From: a virus
Direction: 5' to 3' (one strand)
DNA length: 44,467 nt
Virus record (IMG/VR): IMGVR_UViG_3300021962_008205
Coordinates: 1-44,467 of that record
Shown here: positions 24,970 through 33,297 of the stretch, one piece after another
How the letters are laid out: each line of letters opens with the position of its first letter
How positions within the stretch are numbered: position 1 is the stretch's first letter
Translations under genes and position numbers: made by a program
Notes under the pieces: model-generated
What the model was told of the DNA's origin: nothing
Database searches by the model: none
Seen by the model: only the letters and a program-made list of their open reading frames with translations

Positions 24970-25979
24970 AATCCAAATGTTGATTTTTGAGCGTTATAAT
25001 TTTGTAAAACATCTGCAGCACTTAGTGGTTTATTATAAATACGAATTACCGATATATATCCAGGAAAATTTCTATCACCACAACACCCTTCATACCCTAT
25101 TTGTAGATAATTACCTGTAGATGCGGTACCTTGTGTTGTATGAGTAGCAACTAAGCTACCATTTATATATTGTTTTAATGTTGATGTACTGTATTCCCAT
25201 ACCGAAGTTAAATTAACCCATACCTGTCTTGTTAAAGCAATGTTTGGTTCAAAATAACCTTCAGGAGAATGATTATACCAATAATTACTTAAATTGTTAT
25301 TATCCAAATTCCAACTTTGATATATTGACATACCAGCTAATAATATTATACATCCTCTATCAGCACTAGTTAAATTTGTTGAATTTGCATATACCCAAGA
25401 TTCTAAAGTTGCGTCTGTTGAAGGCATTTTTCCATTAATATTGCTTCCAAAACCTTGTCCACGTGAATCGTCAGTTTTAAAACATTTAACATTATTCACA
25501 GTTGAAAATGTTGGATTGTTGCCGTTCATGTTTAAACTTGATTTTGGACCTACGCCACTTATATCGTACCATACTCCACCTGAGCCAGGATAACTTTGAT
25601 TGATATTTGCATCAAAGTAAACAACAAGACCATCTAATACAATATATGGAAATGTTGTTGGGTAATCTTGTGTTGTTAAAAATTTATCGGACTGTTCTGC
25701 ATAATAGTCAAAACATTGTTGAGCAGTAGTATAAGATGCCGATGCGATTGAATTTGTTAACCCAACTAATTGGTCATCATTTGATACAGTATATATTGAT
25801 GGTCCGCCACTTGCTTTATTAATGTAAATTGTGTATCCTCCTGATGGTGGTGTAATTCCATTATAAAATCCTGTTATAGATGTTGGACCTTTACTAATTG
25901 AATTATTTCCAATGTAAAAATTACCCTTTTTAATTGCCTGTGTTTCAGCACTTGTGTTATATTTGATTGGGTTTGACAT
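24966..25979 (-). CDS. LamG/concanavalin-like lectin domain fibre protein (paralogue 2)
   Basis: The 337-aa product shares its first about 110 residues with the paralogue at 23789 (MSNPIKYNTSAETQAIKKGN, GFYNGITPPSGGYTIYINKA) and its last residues (L-x-N-Y-N-A-Q-K-S-T-F-G-L). The LamG-like middle differs strongly: LDGLVVYFDANINQSYPGSG, ATLESWVYANSTNLTSADRG, LKQYINGSLVATHTT, and ISVIRIYNKPLSAADVLQNY. A constant N-terminus with a variable lectin domain suggests a common attachment point and different ligands. It lies 16 bp downstream of the SET-domain gene. Probably virion-associated. Confidence 0.75.
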   Translation of the reverse strand: MSNPIKYNTSAETQAIKKGNFYIGNNSISKGPTSITGFYNGITPPSGGYTIYINKASGGPSIYTVSNDDQLVGLTNSIASASYTTAQQCFDYYAEQSDKFLTTQDYPTTFPYIVLDGLVVYFDANINQSYPGSGGVWYDISGVGPKSSLNMNGNNPTFSTVNNVKCFKTDDSRGQGFGSNINGKMPSTDATLESWVYANSTNLTSADRGCIILLAGMSIYQSWNLDNNNLSNYWYNHSPEGYFEPNIALTRQVWVNLTSVWEYSTSTLKQYINGSLVATHTTQGTASTGNYLQIGYEGCCGDRNFPGYISVIRIYNKPLSAADVLQNYNAQKSTFGL

Positions 25980-25995
25980 TTAAGATAAATACCCA

Positions 25996-26385
25996 TCAAA
26001 TAACATTTGTGTGATTTCTTCCGTCATTCCAATAACTTACATCACCATACCAAACAAATATTTCTTCATTTGGTTGTATGTCTCTATTGGCAATAAATTT
26101 GAATGTTTTATTTTCAGCATTTGAAACCCAATAAGCATTGGCATTTTCACTGTGATTGTATAGCCCACCATACCCAAATGCAAATACTTGTTCTTCCCAT
26201 TCAACACCTTGTGGCCAATTGAATCTATAATCAATTAATAATGATGATGATTCACCTTTATTAATCGGTAAGGTAATTACAGGACATTCTTCAAAAATTT
26301 CACCTTCTTTAATCAATTCTTTTGCAAACACACCCCATCCATGAACAGGACTTTGGTCTATGTATATTTTTGAATTATAAATCAT
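25996..26385 (-). CDS. SET-domain protein (lysine methyltransferase-like)
   Basis: The 129-aa product is a minimal SET domain. It starts near HGWGVFAKELIKEGEIFEE, has the SAM- and substrate-binding Y-N-H-S motif in LYNHSENANAYW, and ends with RDIQPNEEIFVWYG, the usual post-N-H-S element with the catalytic-type Tyr. Stand-alone SET proteins of this size in viruses and bacteria methylate lysine on proteins; the target here is unknown. It overlaps the HldD-like gene by 4 bp, so it belongs to the same operon as sugar-modifying enzymes. It could modify a fibre, a host protein, or a component of the cassette; the sequence does not decide. Confidence 0.82.
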   Translation of the reverse strand: MIYNSKIYIDQSPVHGWGVFAKELIKEGEIFEECPVITLPINKGESSSLLIDYRFNWPQGVEWEEQVFAFGYGGLYNHSENANAYWVSNAENKTFKFIANRDIQPNEEIFVWYGDVSYWNDGRNHTNVI

Positions 26386-27182
26386 AAATTAAAATATTCT
26401 TTTAACCCATCTTCTAAAGACCATTGTGATTTCCAATTTGTCATCCATTTTTTTGTATCACTACAAGTAAAAAATTGATATCCTTTTGGTATCAAATTTT
26501 CATCATGGTATTGGTAAGGTATATTCATAATTTTCATAACATCTTCAAACATCCTTGCAGTTCCTGAACCAACCTCATAATACTTTCCACTTAAAGTTTT
26601 ATAATTTTCAAAGGCGTGAATATTTGCCGAAATAACATCTTTAACATAAACAAAATCTCTCTTTGGTTTCTTTGGAAATAATTTTATTTCTTCATTGTTA
26701 TTATGTTTTTTATTCATCTGAAATGCAACTGAAGCCATTTTTCCTTTATTATGTTCTCCTGGTCCGTATACATTGAAATATCGTAATCCAATACCTCCAC
26801 CATTAGTAACATAATCTTCAGCAACATATTTACTCCAACCATATAAATTAGATGGGTGTTCATTATTAGTTCCGTAGTTTGCTGCGGATGACGAATAAAT
26901 CATTGGGACTTTTTTTGATTTACATAAATCCATTAAATGTTTAGTAAATTCATAGTTTACCAACATCATATAATTTACATTTGTTTCCAATGTGTCAGAA
27001 CAAGCTCCGACATGGAAAACCCCTGAAATGTTTAACCAAAAATATTTTGACACTTCGTCTTTCCATGATATATTCTTGAATATATCTTCGTTAATCTCAA
27101 TGATTTCGTATTTACCTTCAAGTTCTTTTTTGAGGTTTGAACCAATAAAACCTTTAGTACCTGTTATTATAATTTTTTCCAT
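26382..27182 (-). CDS. NAD-dependent ADP-heptose 6-epimerase-like (HldD/RfaD type)
   Basis: The 266-aa product is an extended short-chain dehydrogenase with ITGTKGFIGSNL (NAD-binding GxxGxxG), FHVGACSDTLE, the catalytic S-S-S and Y-x-x-x-K in LYGWSKYVAED, and YFNVYGPGEHNKGKMASVAF. The last block, PKRDFVYVKD and a C-terminal YQFFTCSDTKKW echo HldD, which converts ADP-D,D- to ADP-L,D-heptose. It is shorter than typical HldD (about 310 aa). The nearby presence of a BAHT-type heptosyltransferase (33298-35601), whose family uses ADP-heptose, gives it a plausible role. No HldE or GmhB homologue is seen, so the ADP-heptose supply would come from the host. Other nucleotide-sugar epimerase activity is possible. 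Confidence 0.78.
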   Translation of the reverse strand: MEKIIITGTKGFIGSNLKKELEGKYEIIEINEDIFKNISWKDEVSKYFWLNISGVFHVGACSDTLETNVNYMMLVNYEFTKHLMDLCKSKKVPMIYSSSAANYGTNNEHPSNLYGWSKYVAEDYVTNGGGIGLRYFNVYGPGEHNKGKMASVAFQMNKKHNNNEEIKLFPKKPKRDFVYVKDVISANIHAFENYKTLSGKYYEVGSGTARMFEDVMKIMNIPYQYHDENLIPKGYQFFTCSDTKKWMTNWKSQWSLEDGLKEYFNL

Positions 27183-27184
27183 AA

Positions 27185-28015
27185 TTATTTATATGCTATT
27201 GACACACCATTCTCTCTATGAGTTTTATAACCTTTTTCAATTAGATAGTTATTAATCAACTCTCTTTCGTCAGGTGTTGAATTGTTGTATTCATAAATAA
27301 TGATGTCAAGGTGAGATAATTGGTTGTCGGATAAAGACATTATTAATTCATAATCAATACCTTCAACATCTGTGTGTATCCAATTAACATCTTCAGTAAT
27401 TAAATCAGAAAATTTAATTGATGTTCTTTCAGTTTCAGTTATTGGTTCTTTTTCCCAATAATCAATCACACGCTTTACAACGGTATTGGTATATCCCTTA
27501 CCACCTTCATAAAATATCACATTTCCACCATCTTTTGTAACTAATTCATTAACAAATTTAAGATTATCATAATCACTATAGTTTTTAACTAATGATGAAA
27601 ATTGTTTTTGACTAGCCTCCACCAAAATAATATCAGACAGTTTATCAATTGCAACAGGAACCCATTCACCAAATTCACCATTGTGTGTTCCAATAACAAC
27701 ACCTTTATTATTTTTGTTTTTTAAACAGTAATTCCATAATTTTTTATAAATGAACGTACCATTCATTAATACATTCCATTTTTTAACATAAACTAAATTA
27801 TTTAGTTTGTCAAAGACAATTACATCAACAATTTCATTATCAGGAAACGCCGCCCAAGAGTTACTATTTAGTTCAGTATCCCATAATTTATTCCCATTTA
27901 CTGAACGAACAAAATTAAATTTTAACGGTAACTGCTCTTCTCCAAAAACCTCACTTAAATTGAAAGTGTTGATTTTAATCCCTTGTTCATATTTTATTTT
28001 GATTAAATCACTCAT
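27185..28015 (-). CDS. FkbM-like methyltransferase
   Basis: The 276-aa product has a variable N-terminal about 95 residues and a class I methyltransferase C-terminal half: VVIGTHNGEFGEWVPVAI in the SAM loop position, IILVEASQKQFSSL, and the FkbM-style DVNWIHTDVEGIDYELIMSL. The glycine-rich loop is atypical (G-T-H-N-G-E-F-G). The N-terminal part could be a substrate-binding cap. It lies 2 bp upstream of the HldD-like gene in the same operon. Likely a sugar or glycan O-methyltransferase; the acceptor is unknown. Confidence 0.72.
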   Translation of the reverse strand: MSDLIKIKYEQGIKINTFNLSEVFGEEQLPLKFNFVRSVNGNKLWDTELNSNSWAAFPDNEIVDVIVFDKLNNLVYVKKWNVLMNGTFIYKKLWNYCLKNKNNKGVVIGTHNGEFGEWVPVAIDKLSDIILVEASQKQFSSLVKNYSDYDNLKFVNELVTKDGGNVIFYEGGKGYTNTVVKRVIDYWEKEPITETERTSIKFSDLITEDVNWIHTDVEGIDYELIMSLSDNQLSHLDIIIYEYNNSTPDERELINNYLIEKGYKTHRENGVSIAYK

Positions 28016-28018
28016 AAA

Positions 28019-29005
28019 CTATCTATAGTTGTAATAAACTTGGTTCATCATAATGTTATTAAACTCCCCTGTATAATCAACTTCGTAGCCATTATAGTTA
28101 AATTTAATACTATGTATTGACTGTGAATCAACAGGAAACTCATTTATTTCCCATTTTTTAGGGTTAATAGTATAGGTTACATTATTAATTATTACATCAA
28201 TTTCACCCATATTTTCAAAAGAATGAAACACAATTCTAAGGTTACTTGTTAATTTTTCACATCGGGTCTTTTCATTTTCACCAACCCATATATCAATTTC
28301 TTCATTTTTAGAAATAAACATTTTAAAATCTTCAAATGGTGAATAATTAAAAAAATCAAAATCACCCCAATAATAAACTTTGTCTTTTACTGGATGTCCT
28401 GATGTTGGGATGTTAAATTTATTTTTCCATTTTAGCACCTCCCCCTCAGCCATACCATTTGTTCTCAAATATTCATTTAAGGTAACTTCCTTTTCAACTT
28501 TAATCATTAGTTCTCGGTCAAAAGCCATAAAATGTAATGTTGTCTCCCAAAGTACATCAGGGTGATGAGGGTCTCTCCTTGGGTGTATGATGTTAATATC
28601 GTTTGATAAAAACTCAGCCTCAATAACATCATCAATTTCCAAATCATATATTATATGATAAAACCTTTCGTAGTCGAATGTTAATGCAATTTGCGATAAT
28701 TTTTTAACTTGATGTAAAGCTGCCCATCCATAATCTGCTAATCCTCTTTGAAGTGTTGTTATTCTACCGTCTGATATTGGCATTTCATACCAATGTGTAT
28801 ACATTCTAATTGGCCATTTAAGTAACTCGTTGTCTTTAGTGTAGAAAAAGTAATCACATAAATCCACAATTTTTTGAGGTACGGGAATAGGACTTATCGC
28901 AATAACATCGATACCTAAACTTTTAATCTTAATTACATTTTCTTCAAGAATTTTTATTTTTTCATCAGTATCACAAAATGTACTAATTAACGCAATTTTT
29001 TTCAT
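28019..29005 (-). CDS. Putative glycosyltransferase-like protein (paralogue A)
   Basis: The 328-aa product starts with KIALISTFCDTDEKI and shares its N-terminal plan with the gene at 31036-32040 (both have an I-x-T-x-C start, then a cluster ending D-Y-F-F-Y or N-Y-C-F-Y about 55 residues in). A likely metal-binding patch HIIYDLEID lies near residue 120, comparable to HHIEYDCEI in the paralogue; a D-x-E or E-x-D acid pair in this position is typical of GT-A folds. The C-terminal about 90 residues look like a separate beta-sandwich that could bind a glycan. I cannot name the family. It overlaps the GT-methyltransferase gene by 4 bp. Confidence 0.55.
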   Translation of the reverse strand: MKKIALISTFCDTDEKIKILEENVIKIKSLGIDVIAISPIPVPQKIVDLCDYFFYTKDNELLKWPIRMYTHWYEMPISDGRITTLQRGLADYGWAALHQVKKLSQIALTFDYERFYHIIYDLEIDDVIEAEFLSNDINIIHPRRDPHHPDVLWETTLHFMAFDRELMIKVEKEVTLNEYLRTNGMAEGEVLKWKNKFNIPTSGHPVKDKVYYWGDFDFFNYSPFEDFKMFISKNEEIDIWVGENEKTRCEKLTSNLRIVFHSFENMGEIDVIINNVTYTINPKKWEINEFPVDSQSIHSIKFNYNGYEVDYTGEFNNIMMNQVYYNYR

Positions 29006-30495
29006 ATCATAAAATCAAATCTATATTCTTTTTTAACACCTAATGTTTCTTCAACACTTTTTTTTGTAATAATAATACAATTTTTATAATATGTAATTGA
29101 TTCAATATCTAAATGATTTTTAATCTTACTAAAATCTGAATTTATTTTATGTGGTGTAGTTGCAAAATAATCCATAATACTATAATTCCCAATTTCATAT
29201 CCATAGATACTTTCTTTTGGGTTCCAATAGTTACATTCAATATCCTCTATGATATAGATACTACCGTTTTTTAACATATTTTTAAATAAAAAGTTAAAAG
29301 TATCTATTTGGTGTTGTGGGTGGTGACTCCCATCATCAATAATAACGTCACACTCACCTATTTTTTCAACCATAAGTTTTAAATCATCAATTTTACTTTG
29401 GTCACCCGAATACATTACACCTCTTTCTTGGTTTCGTTGTTCAGAAATATCCATAGCAAATATTTGACCATTTTTAAAATACTCAATCCACATATTAAAT
29501 GATGCCGCCTCAGAGCCACTTCCAATCTCAAAAAGTTTAATGTTTTTATTTCTTAACGGTTCTAAAAATTTTTCATAAACTTTATCGTACTTATGTTCTA
29601 AAACTTTATCAGTATTATATTTTAAACCAAGACCATACATATCACTATTGTTTTGGTTATTTAAAACAATCTCAATAACATCATCAATCACTTTTTTGTA
29701 GTCACTATATGGTCTTGCACAATTAACATCTATGTAATACCCATTTTTAAGTTTTTCTAAATCGTAGACACCATATTTTTTTTGATTTTCAATTTCACCA
29801 TCCCAAACTAAATCAACAGGAAAATTATGTCTCTCAATTCTTCTTGGTGTTAAAAAATTACTATAGTGACCTCTTTTTAATTTTATTATTTCGATACCGT
29901 GGTTATTATTATTTACACAGTCCGAAAAATAAAATTCATCAATTAACCACATAATTTTATACCCCTCTTTGTAGTTTGAATGTCTATTCATAAATTCATC
30001 AAATGTACAATCGGAATTTAATATTTTTGTAAACGTTTTTCCTTTACCAACGTTATACACGTATCCATACATTTCTTGTTTAAATGGTAATGGTTCGTCT
30101 TGAAATAACTTTTGAGATTCGGGTCTTGATAAGTCGTAAGCATCACTTGACATTATCACCAACGAATCTTCTGAATAATGTTTTAATTGTTCAATAAAAT
30201 AATTTTTATTAATCATTAACATATCTAAATCCCCACAAATACAAACCTCATCAGGAAAATATTTTGTACCATACATTCTTACTGTACAAGCCTGAATCGC
30301 GGTATGAATACCCTCAACACTTTTAACCTTTTTAACAAGTCCATTACCATCATCATAAAAATCACTATCCTCACTATCAATTTTAAATAGAACTGGTTCC
30401 CATCCAAACAACTCTTTAACCATCCTTGCTTGTACGGGCCAAAAGTCTAAGAAATATGAATCATCACTAGCAAATATTATTTTTTTAATTTCCAT
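29002..30495 (-). CDS. Fusion of GT-A-like transferase and SAM methyltransferase
   Basis: The 497-aa product joins two domains. Residues about 1-280 look like a GT-A transferase: IIFASDDSYFLDFWPVQARM, then VCICGDLDMLMINKNYF with a D-L-D metal motif. Residues about 285-480 form a class I methyltransferase of the mycinose/macrocin type: GLKYNTDKVLEHKYDKVYE, KLFEIGSGSEAASFNMW, DVIIDDGSHHPQHQI and GSIYIIEDIECNYW. The pair could transfer a sugar and methylate it, or cap a chain by methylation. The gene overlaps the acetyltransferase gene by 11 bp and the paralogue A gene by 4 bp. Family of the methyltransferase domain is sure, the transferase domain likely. Confidence 0.75.
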   Translation of the reverse strand: MEIKKIIFASDDSYFLDFWPVQARMVKELFGWEPVLFKIDSEDSDFYDDGNGLVKKVKSVEGIHTAIQACTVRMYGTKYFPDEVCICGDLDMLMINKNYFIEQLKHYSEDSLVIMSSDAYDLSRPESQKLFQDEPLPFKQEMYGYVYNVGKGKTFTKILNSDCTFDEFMNRHSNYKEGYKIMWLIDEFYFSDCVNNNNHGIEIIKLKRGHYSNFLTPRRIERHNFPVDLVWDGEIENQKKYGVYDLEKLKNGYYIDVNCARPYSDYKKVIDDVIEIVLNNQNNSDMYGLGLKYNTDKVLEHKYDKVYEKFLEPLRNKNIKLFEIGSGSEAASFNMWIEYFKNGQIFAMDISEQRNQERGVMYSGDQSKIDDLKLMVEKIGECDVIIDDGSHHPQHQIDTFNFLFKNMLKNGSIYIIEDIECNYWNPKESIYGYEIGNYSIMDYFATTPHKINSDFSKIKNHLDIESITYYKNCIIITKKSVEETLGVKKEYRFDFMI

Positions 30496-31039
30496 AAAAT
30501 TTATTTATAAATCCATTTATATCATCTGACCACATACTCATAGCGTTGTCTTTAATTTTTTGTTCATCCCACTCCCACCAAGCAATTGATAACAATTTTT
30601 CAATCTGTTCATCATCAAATCTATATTTAACAATTTTTCCAGGATTACCAGCAACAATCGCATATGGTGGTACGTCTTTAGTAACTACAGAGCCAGCGGC
30701 AACAATCGCCCCATCACCAATTTTAACACCTGACATTATAGTTGCATTAGCTCCAATCCAAACGTCATTTTCAATTATAATATCACCCTTACAAGATGGG
30801 TGTCCCATATCCATATGCATCTGAGCAATCTCGTGAGTCACAGGACCCCATAATTGAGATGATGTTGTTACCCAATCGGGTTTATGATTTGCGTGAAGAA
30901 AGAAATTACAATCTCTACCTATTGAATTGTATTTACCAATCCTAACGTGGTATTGGTCACTCCAAGAAATTATGTTTACGTGTCGGTCAAAATAGGTCCC
31001 CCTATCTGCGTGCCAAAGATGTATGTTTTCTATACTCAT
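30485..31039 (-). CDS. Hexapeptide-repeat O-acetyltransferase (XAT/CatB-like)
   Basis: The 184-aa product has left-handed beta-helix repeats: IIIENDVWIGANATIMSGV then KIGDGAIVAAGSVVTKDV, and the family ending PPYAIVAGNPGKIVKYRF. A catalytic-type His lies in FFLHANHKPDW, the place used by the xenobiotic acetyltransferase group. Enzymes of this type move acetyl from acetyl-CoA onto sugar hydroxyls and act as trimers in the cytoplasm. In this operon, O-acetylation of a sugar or glycan is the likely use. It overlaps both neighbours by 4 to 11 bp. Confidence 0.85.
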   Translation of the reverse strand: MSIENIHLWHADRGTYFDRHVNIISWSDQYHVRIGKYNSIGRDCNFFLHANHKPDWVTTSSQLWGPVTHEIAQMHMDMGHPSCKGDIIIENDVWIGANATIMSGVKIGDGAIVAAGSVVTKDVPPYAIVAGNPGKIVKYRFDDEQIEKLLSIAWWEWDEQKIKDNAMSMWSDDINGFINKFYGN

Positions 31040-32040
31040 ATATTTAAAGGTTCTTTATGTCTAAAACTACTCAACTTAAAAATTTTTTTTTCTTCTTCAG
31101 TAGTTAATAAGAATTTATCTCTAATCTCATCATTTTCAATAACTAATATGTGACTAATATCATTGAAATTACCCAAATTAATCATCCTCCAATGACCTAA
31201 AAGTGTCTCAGGGATTTGTATAACTTTTTCGTGATTAATAATAATGCTATGTCTAACACCATTTTCATTCTTTGTATTCCAAACAACAAACCCTATGGTA
31301 TCTTCTAATCTATCATAAAATGGTACCGCCCAAGGAATAAATTTCACACTGACTTGACCATCAACTATTCCGAAATTATTCCCATTTTTTTCTAAAACAT
31401 TTCTATCTTTTCTAAAAACTTTACCACCCTCTTCTAATATTTTTTGAAGCATTAATTCAGGAGATTTACTTGAGGCCCTTCTAATCATTTCTTTAATTTT
31501 ATCTTCATCCAAATTAACCATAAATCTATCCAATTTAGGAATAAAATATGATTGGAAACTTCCTAATAAAATTTCATCAATATTTTTATCATTGTTGTCG
31601 ATATAAATAACTGAATCATGTTCATCTAATAATTTTGAATTTTCATCAAACTCAGAATCATTTTTTATTTCACAATCATATTCAATGTGGTGAACTTTAT
31701 TATACCCCATATTCTTTGATAGAGAAAACCCTAATATCATCATTCTCCAAATTGCTAAATGAGTATTTTTTTTACTTAAGAATGATGATTGAATTCTTCT
31801 ATCATTATTTGGGTTAAACCAAGGTTGGTTTAACAAATCCCAATCAATTAGAATTTCATTTTTACTGTCGTAAAAACAATAGTTAACTTTTTTCTGAATG
31901 TCAGTTGGTATCACAGTATGACTGACAATCATAGTATCATACTTTTCTTTAAAGTTGTACAATGAATTAACCAAACCCCTCAACACGTTTTCACGATAAT
32001 CGTCAGGACAATATGCTGTTATTAAAATTAAGTCTTTCAT
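31036..32040 (-). CDS. Putative glycosyltransferase-like protein (paralogue B)
   Basis: The 334-aa product resembles the gene at 28019 in its first half: start MKDLILITAYCPDDYRENVL, the NYCFYDSKNEI block, and the acid-rich VHHIEYDCEIKND near residue 120. The C-terminal half differs and contains the segment GIVDGQVSVKFIPWAVPFYD, then a beta-rich end. The shared N-terminal half probably binds the nucleotide sugar. No CAZy family can be assigned by eye. It overlaps the acetyltransferase gene by 4 bp and the PglD-like gene by 1 bp. Confidence 0.55.
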   Translation of the reverse strand: MKDLILITAYCPDDYRENVLRGLVNSLYNFKEKYDTMIVSHTVIPTDIQKKVNYCFYDSKNEILIDWDLLNQPWFNPNNDRRIQSSFLSKKNTHLAIWRMMILGFSLSKNMGYNKVHHIEYDCEIKNDSEFDENSKLLDEHDSVIYIDNNDKNIDEILLGSFQSYFIPKLDRFMVNLDEDKIKEMIRRASSKSPELMLQKILEEGGKVFRKDRNVLEKNGNNFGIVDGQVSVKFIPWAVPFYDRLEDTIGFVVWNTKNENGVRHSIIINHEKVIQIPETLLGHWRMINLGNFNDISHILVIENDEIRDKFLLTTEEEKKIFKLSSFRHKEPLNI

Positions 32041-32618
32041 TATTTAATATTCTTTGTTGGGACGCCTCCATACACACCAGGTGATTCAATGTGTTTAACA
32101 ACCGCACTATTCATACCAATTGTAACCAAACTATGTATTGATATTTTTTCTCGGATTGAGGAATTATTACCCATATAAACAAGGTCGTGTATTTTTACAT
32201 TCCCTGATACAATAGCCCCAGGCATCGCACTAAAGTAATCACCAATTTCACAATCGTGACCAATATGATTACCTCTATTTAAAATAGCGTGTTTACCTAT
32301 TTTTATATTTGTGGTTAGTATTGAATACGCACCAACAAAACTACCTTCACCAATTTCAATGTTGTCATCCATAATTAACACTGTTGGATGAACCCAATTA
32401 AAATATTTAGTCTCTTTGGGTAGTCTTTGAATAATGTCAAATCGGTCTCTCGAATCAGCAACCGCAACCATTAGAACATATTCTTTAGGGTCAAACTCTG
32501 ATAATGGTCTTGTTCCTTCTACAACATATTTGTCATCAACAAAACAAGTTAATTCTATTCCCATTTGAGCCATTACTTCTTTAGCGTGGCCACCATACCC
32601 AACTAAAGCCTTTTTCAT
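32040..32618 (-). CDS. PglD/NeuD-like sugar N/O-acetyltransferase
   Basis: The 192-aa product has the family layout: an N-terminal Rossmann-like domain (KALVGYGGHAKEVMAQMG, where G-Y-G-G-H-A is the signature) and a left-handed beta-helix with IEIGEGSFVGAYSILTTNIK and the catalytic-type His in NRGNHIGHDCEIGDY. The end VYGGVPTKNIK is also typical. PglD acetylates the 4-amino group of a UDP-sugar made by a DegT-type aminotransferase. Such an aminotransferase-like gene lies just upstream (4-bp overlap), so the two probably make an acetamido sugar nucleotide. NeuD-type sialic acid O-acetylation is the alternative. Confidence 0.85.
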   Translation of the reverse strand: MKKALVGYGGHAKEVMAQMGIELTCFVDDKYVVEGTRPLSEFDPKEYVLMVAVADSRDRFDIIQRLPKETKYFNWVHPTVLIMDDNIEIGEGSFVGAYSILTTNIKIGKHAILNRGNHIGHDCEIGDYFSAMPGAIVSGNVKIHDLVYMGNNSSIREKISIHSLVTIGMNSAVVKHIESPGVYGGVPTKNIK

Positions 32619-33259
32619 TGTTTGTAAACATCAAATTTAGATAAGTCAGGATAAGGTAACTCTAAATCTTGATTATGTTTTTTTGAACCGTCAAGATTAT
32701 AAAACTGATTCATCAACAACATTCCTCTAGCAGCCAACTCAGGCATCATATAAAAATTCCAACCCAACATATCAAGATTATCATCATGATAAGAACACTC
32801 TCGTCTACCACTATATCTAGCTCTTTTAAACCAATGATAAGCGTCCAAACTATCTGTTAAAATTGCACCGCCTTTACTCAATTTAAAATGTTTGTATGGC
32901 CCCGTAAATGAAATACACATATGACTACCTGGTATATACATGTCAGCGGTAAATGATAATGCCGAGTCCCAAACATTTGAACCTAATAGTTGGTAAGCAC
33001 CTTTTATTGTTCTACCTTCAACAGGTATAAAGTCAACTTTTAAACCGGCGTGAATAATTTCACAAGGAACAGAAGGATATGTTCTTGATGGTATACCAAT
33101 TTTTTCATCTTTTATTCTTTTGGTAATATTTTTTTCATAGTACAACGCCAAAAATAAAGCATTACTCATGTTATCTAATGTTACAACATACGGAGCTCCC
33201 GTATATCTCGCAAGTTCTTTTTCAAAATCATCAGTTATTTTATAAACACCGTTTGCCAT
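32615..33259 (-). CDS. Short DegT/DnrJ-type sugar aminotransferase
   Basis: The 214-aa product contains the PLP half of a DegT fold: YVVTLDNMSNALFLAL, GIPSRTYPSVPCEIIHAGLK, VWDSALSF (D98, the residue contacting the PLP nitrogen) and CISFTGPYKHFKLSKGGAIL. In the last block K123 is in the position of the PLP-binding lysine, 7 residues before the G-G. Normal members are about 370-400 aa; the C-terminal small domain is mostly missing here, though the stop is clean and no frameshift is visible. It may work as a compact enzyme, or be decayed. It is the first gene of its operon, with only 38 bp before the divergent plus-strand gene. It probably feeds the PglD-like gene. Confidence 0.78.
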   Translation of the reverse strand: MANGVYKITDDFEKELARYTGAPYVVTLDNMSNALFLALYYEKNITKRIKDEKIGIPSRTYPSVPCEIIHAGLKVDFIPVEGRTIKGAYQLLGSNVWDSALSFTADMYIPGSHMCISFTGPYKHFKLSKGGAILTDSLDAYHWFKRARYSGRRECSYHDDNLDMLGWNFYMMPELAARGMLLMNQFYNLDGSKKHNQDLELPYPDLSKFDVYKQ

Positions 33260-33297
33260 AATATTGAAATATTAGTCATTTATCTTATATTATCAAT
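33260..33297. promoter_or_regulatory. 38-bp divergent gap
   Basis: This gap separates the DegT-like gene (minus) from the GT4-heptosyltransferase gene (plus). It is almost pure A/T and contains no TTTG or TAnnTTTG element, so promoters for one or both directions must lie inside the neighbouring genes or be of another type. Confidence 0.25.
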
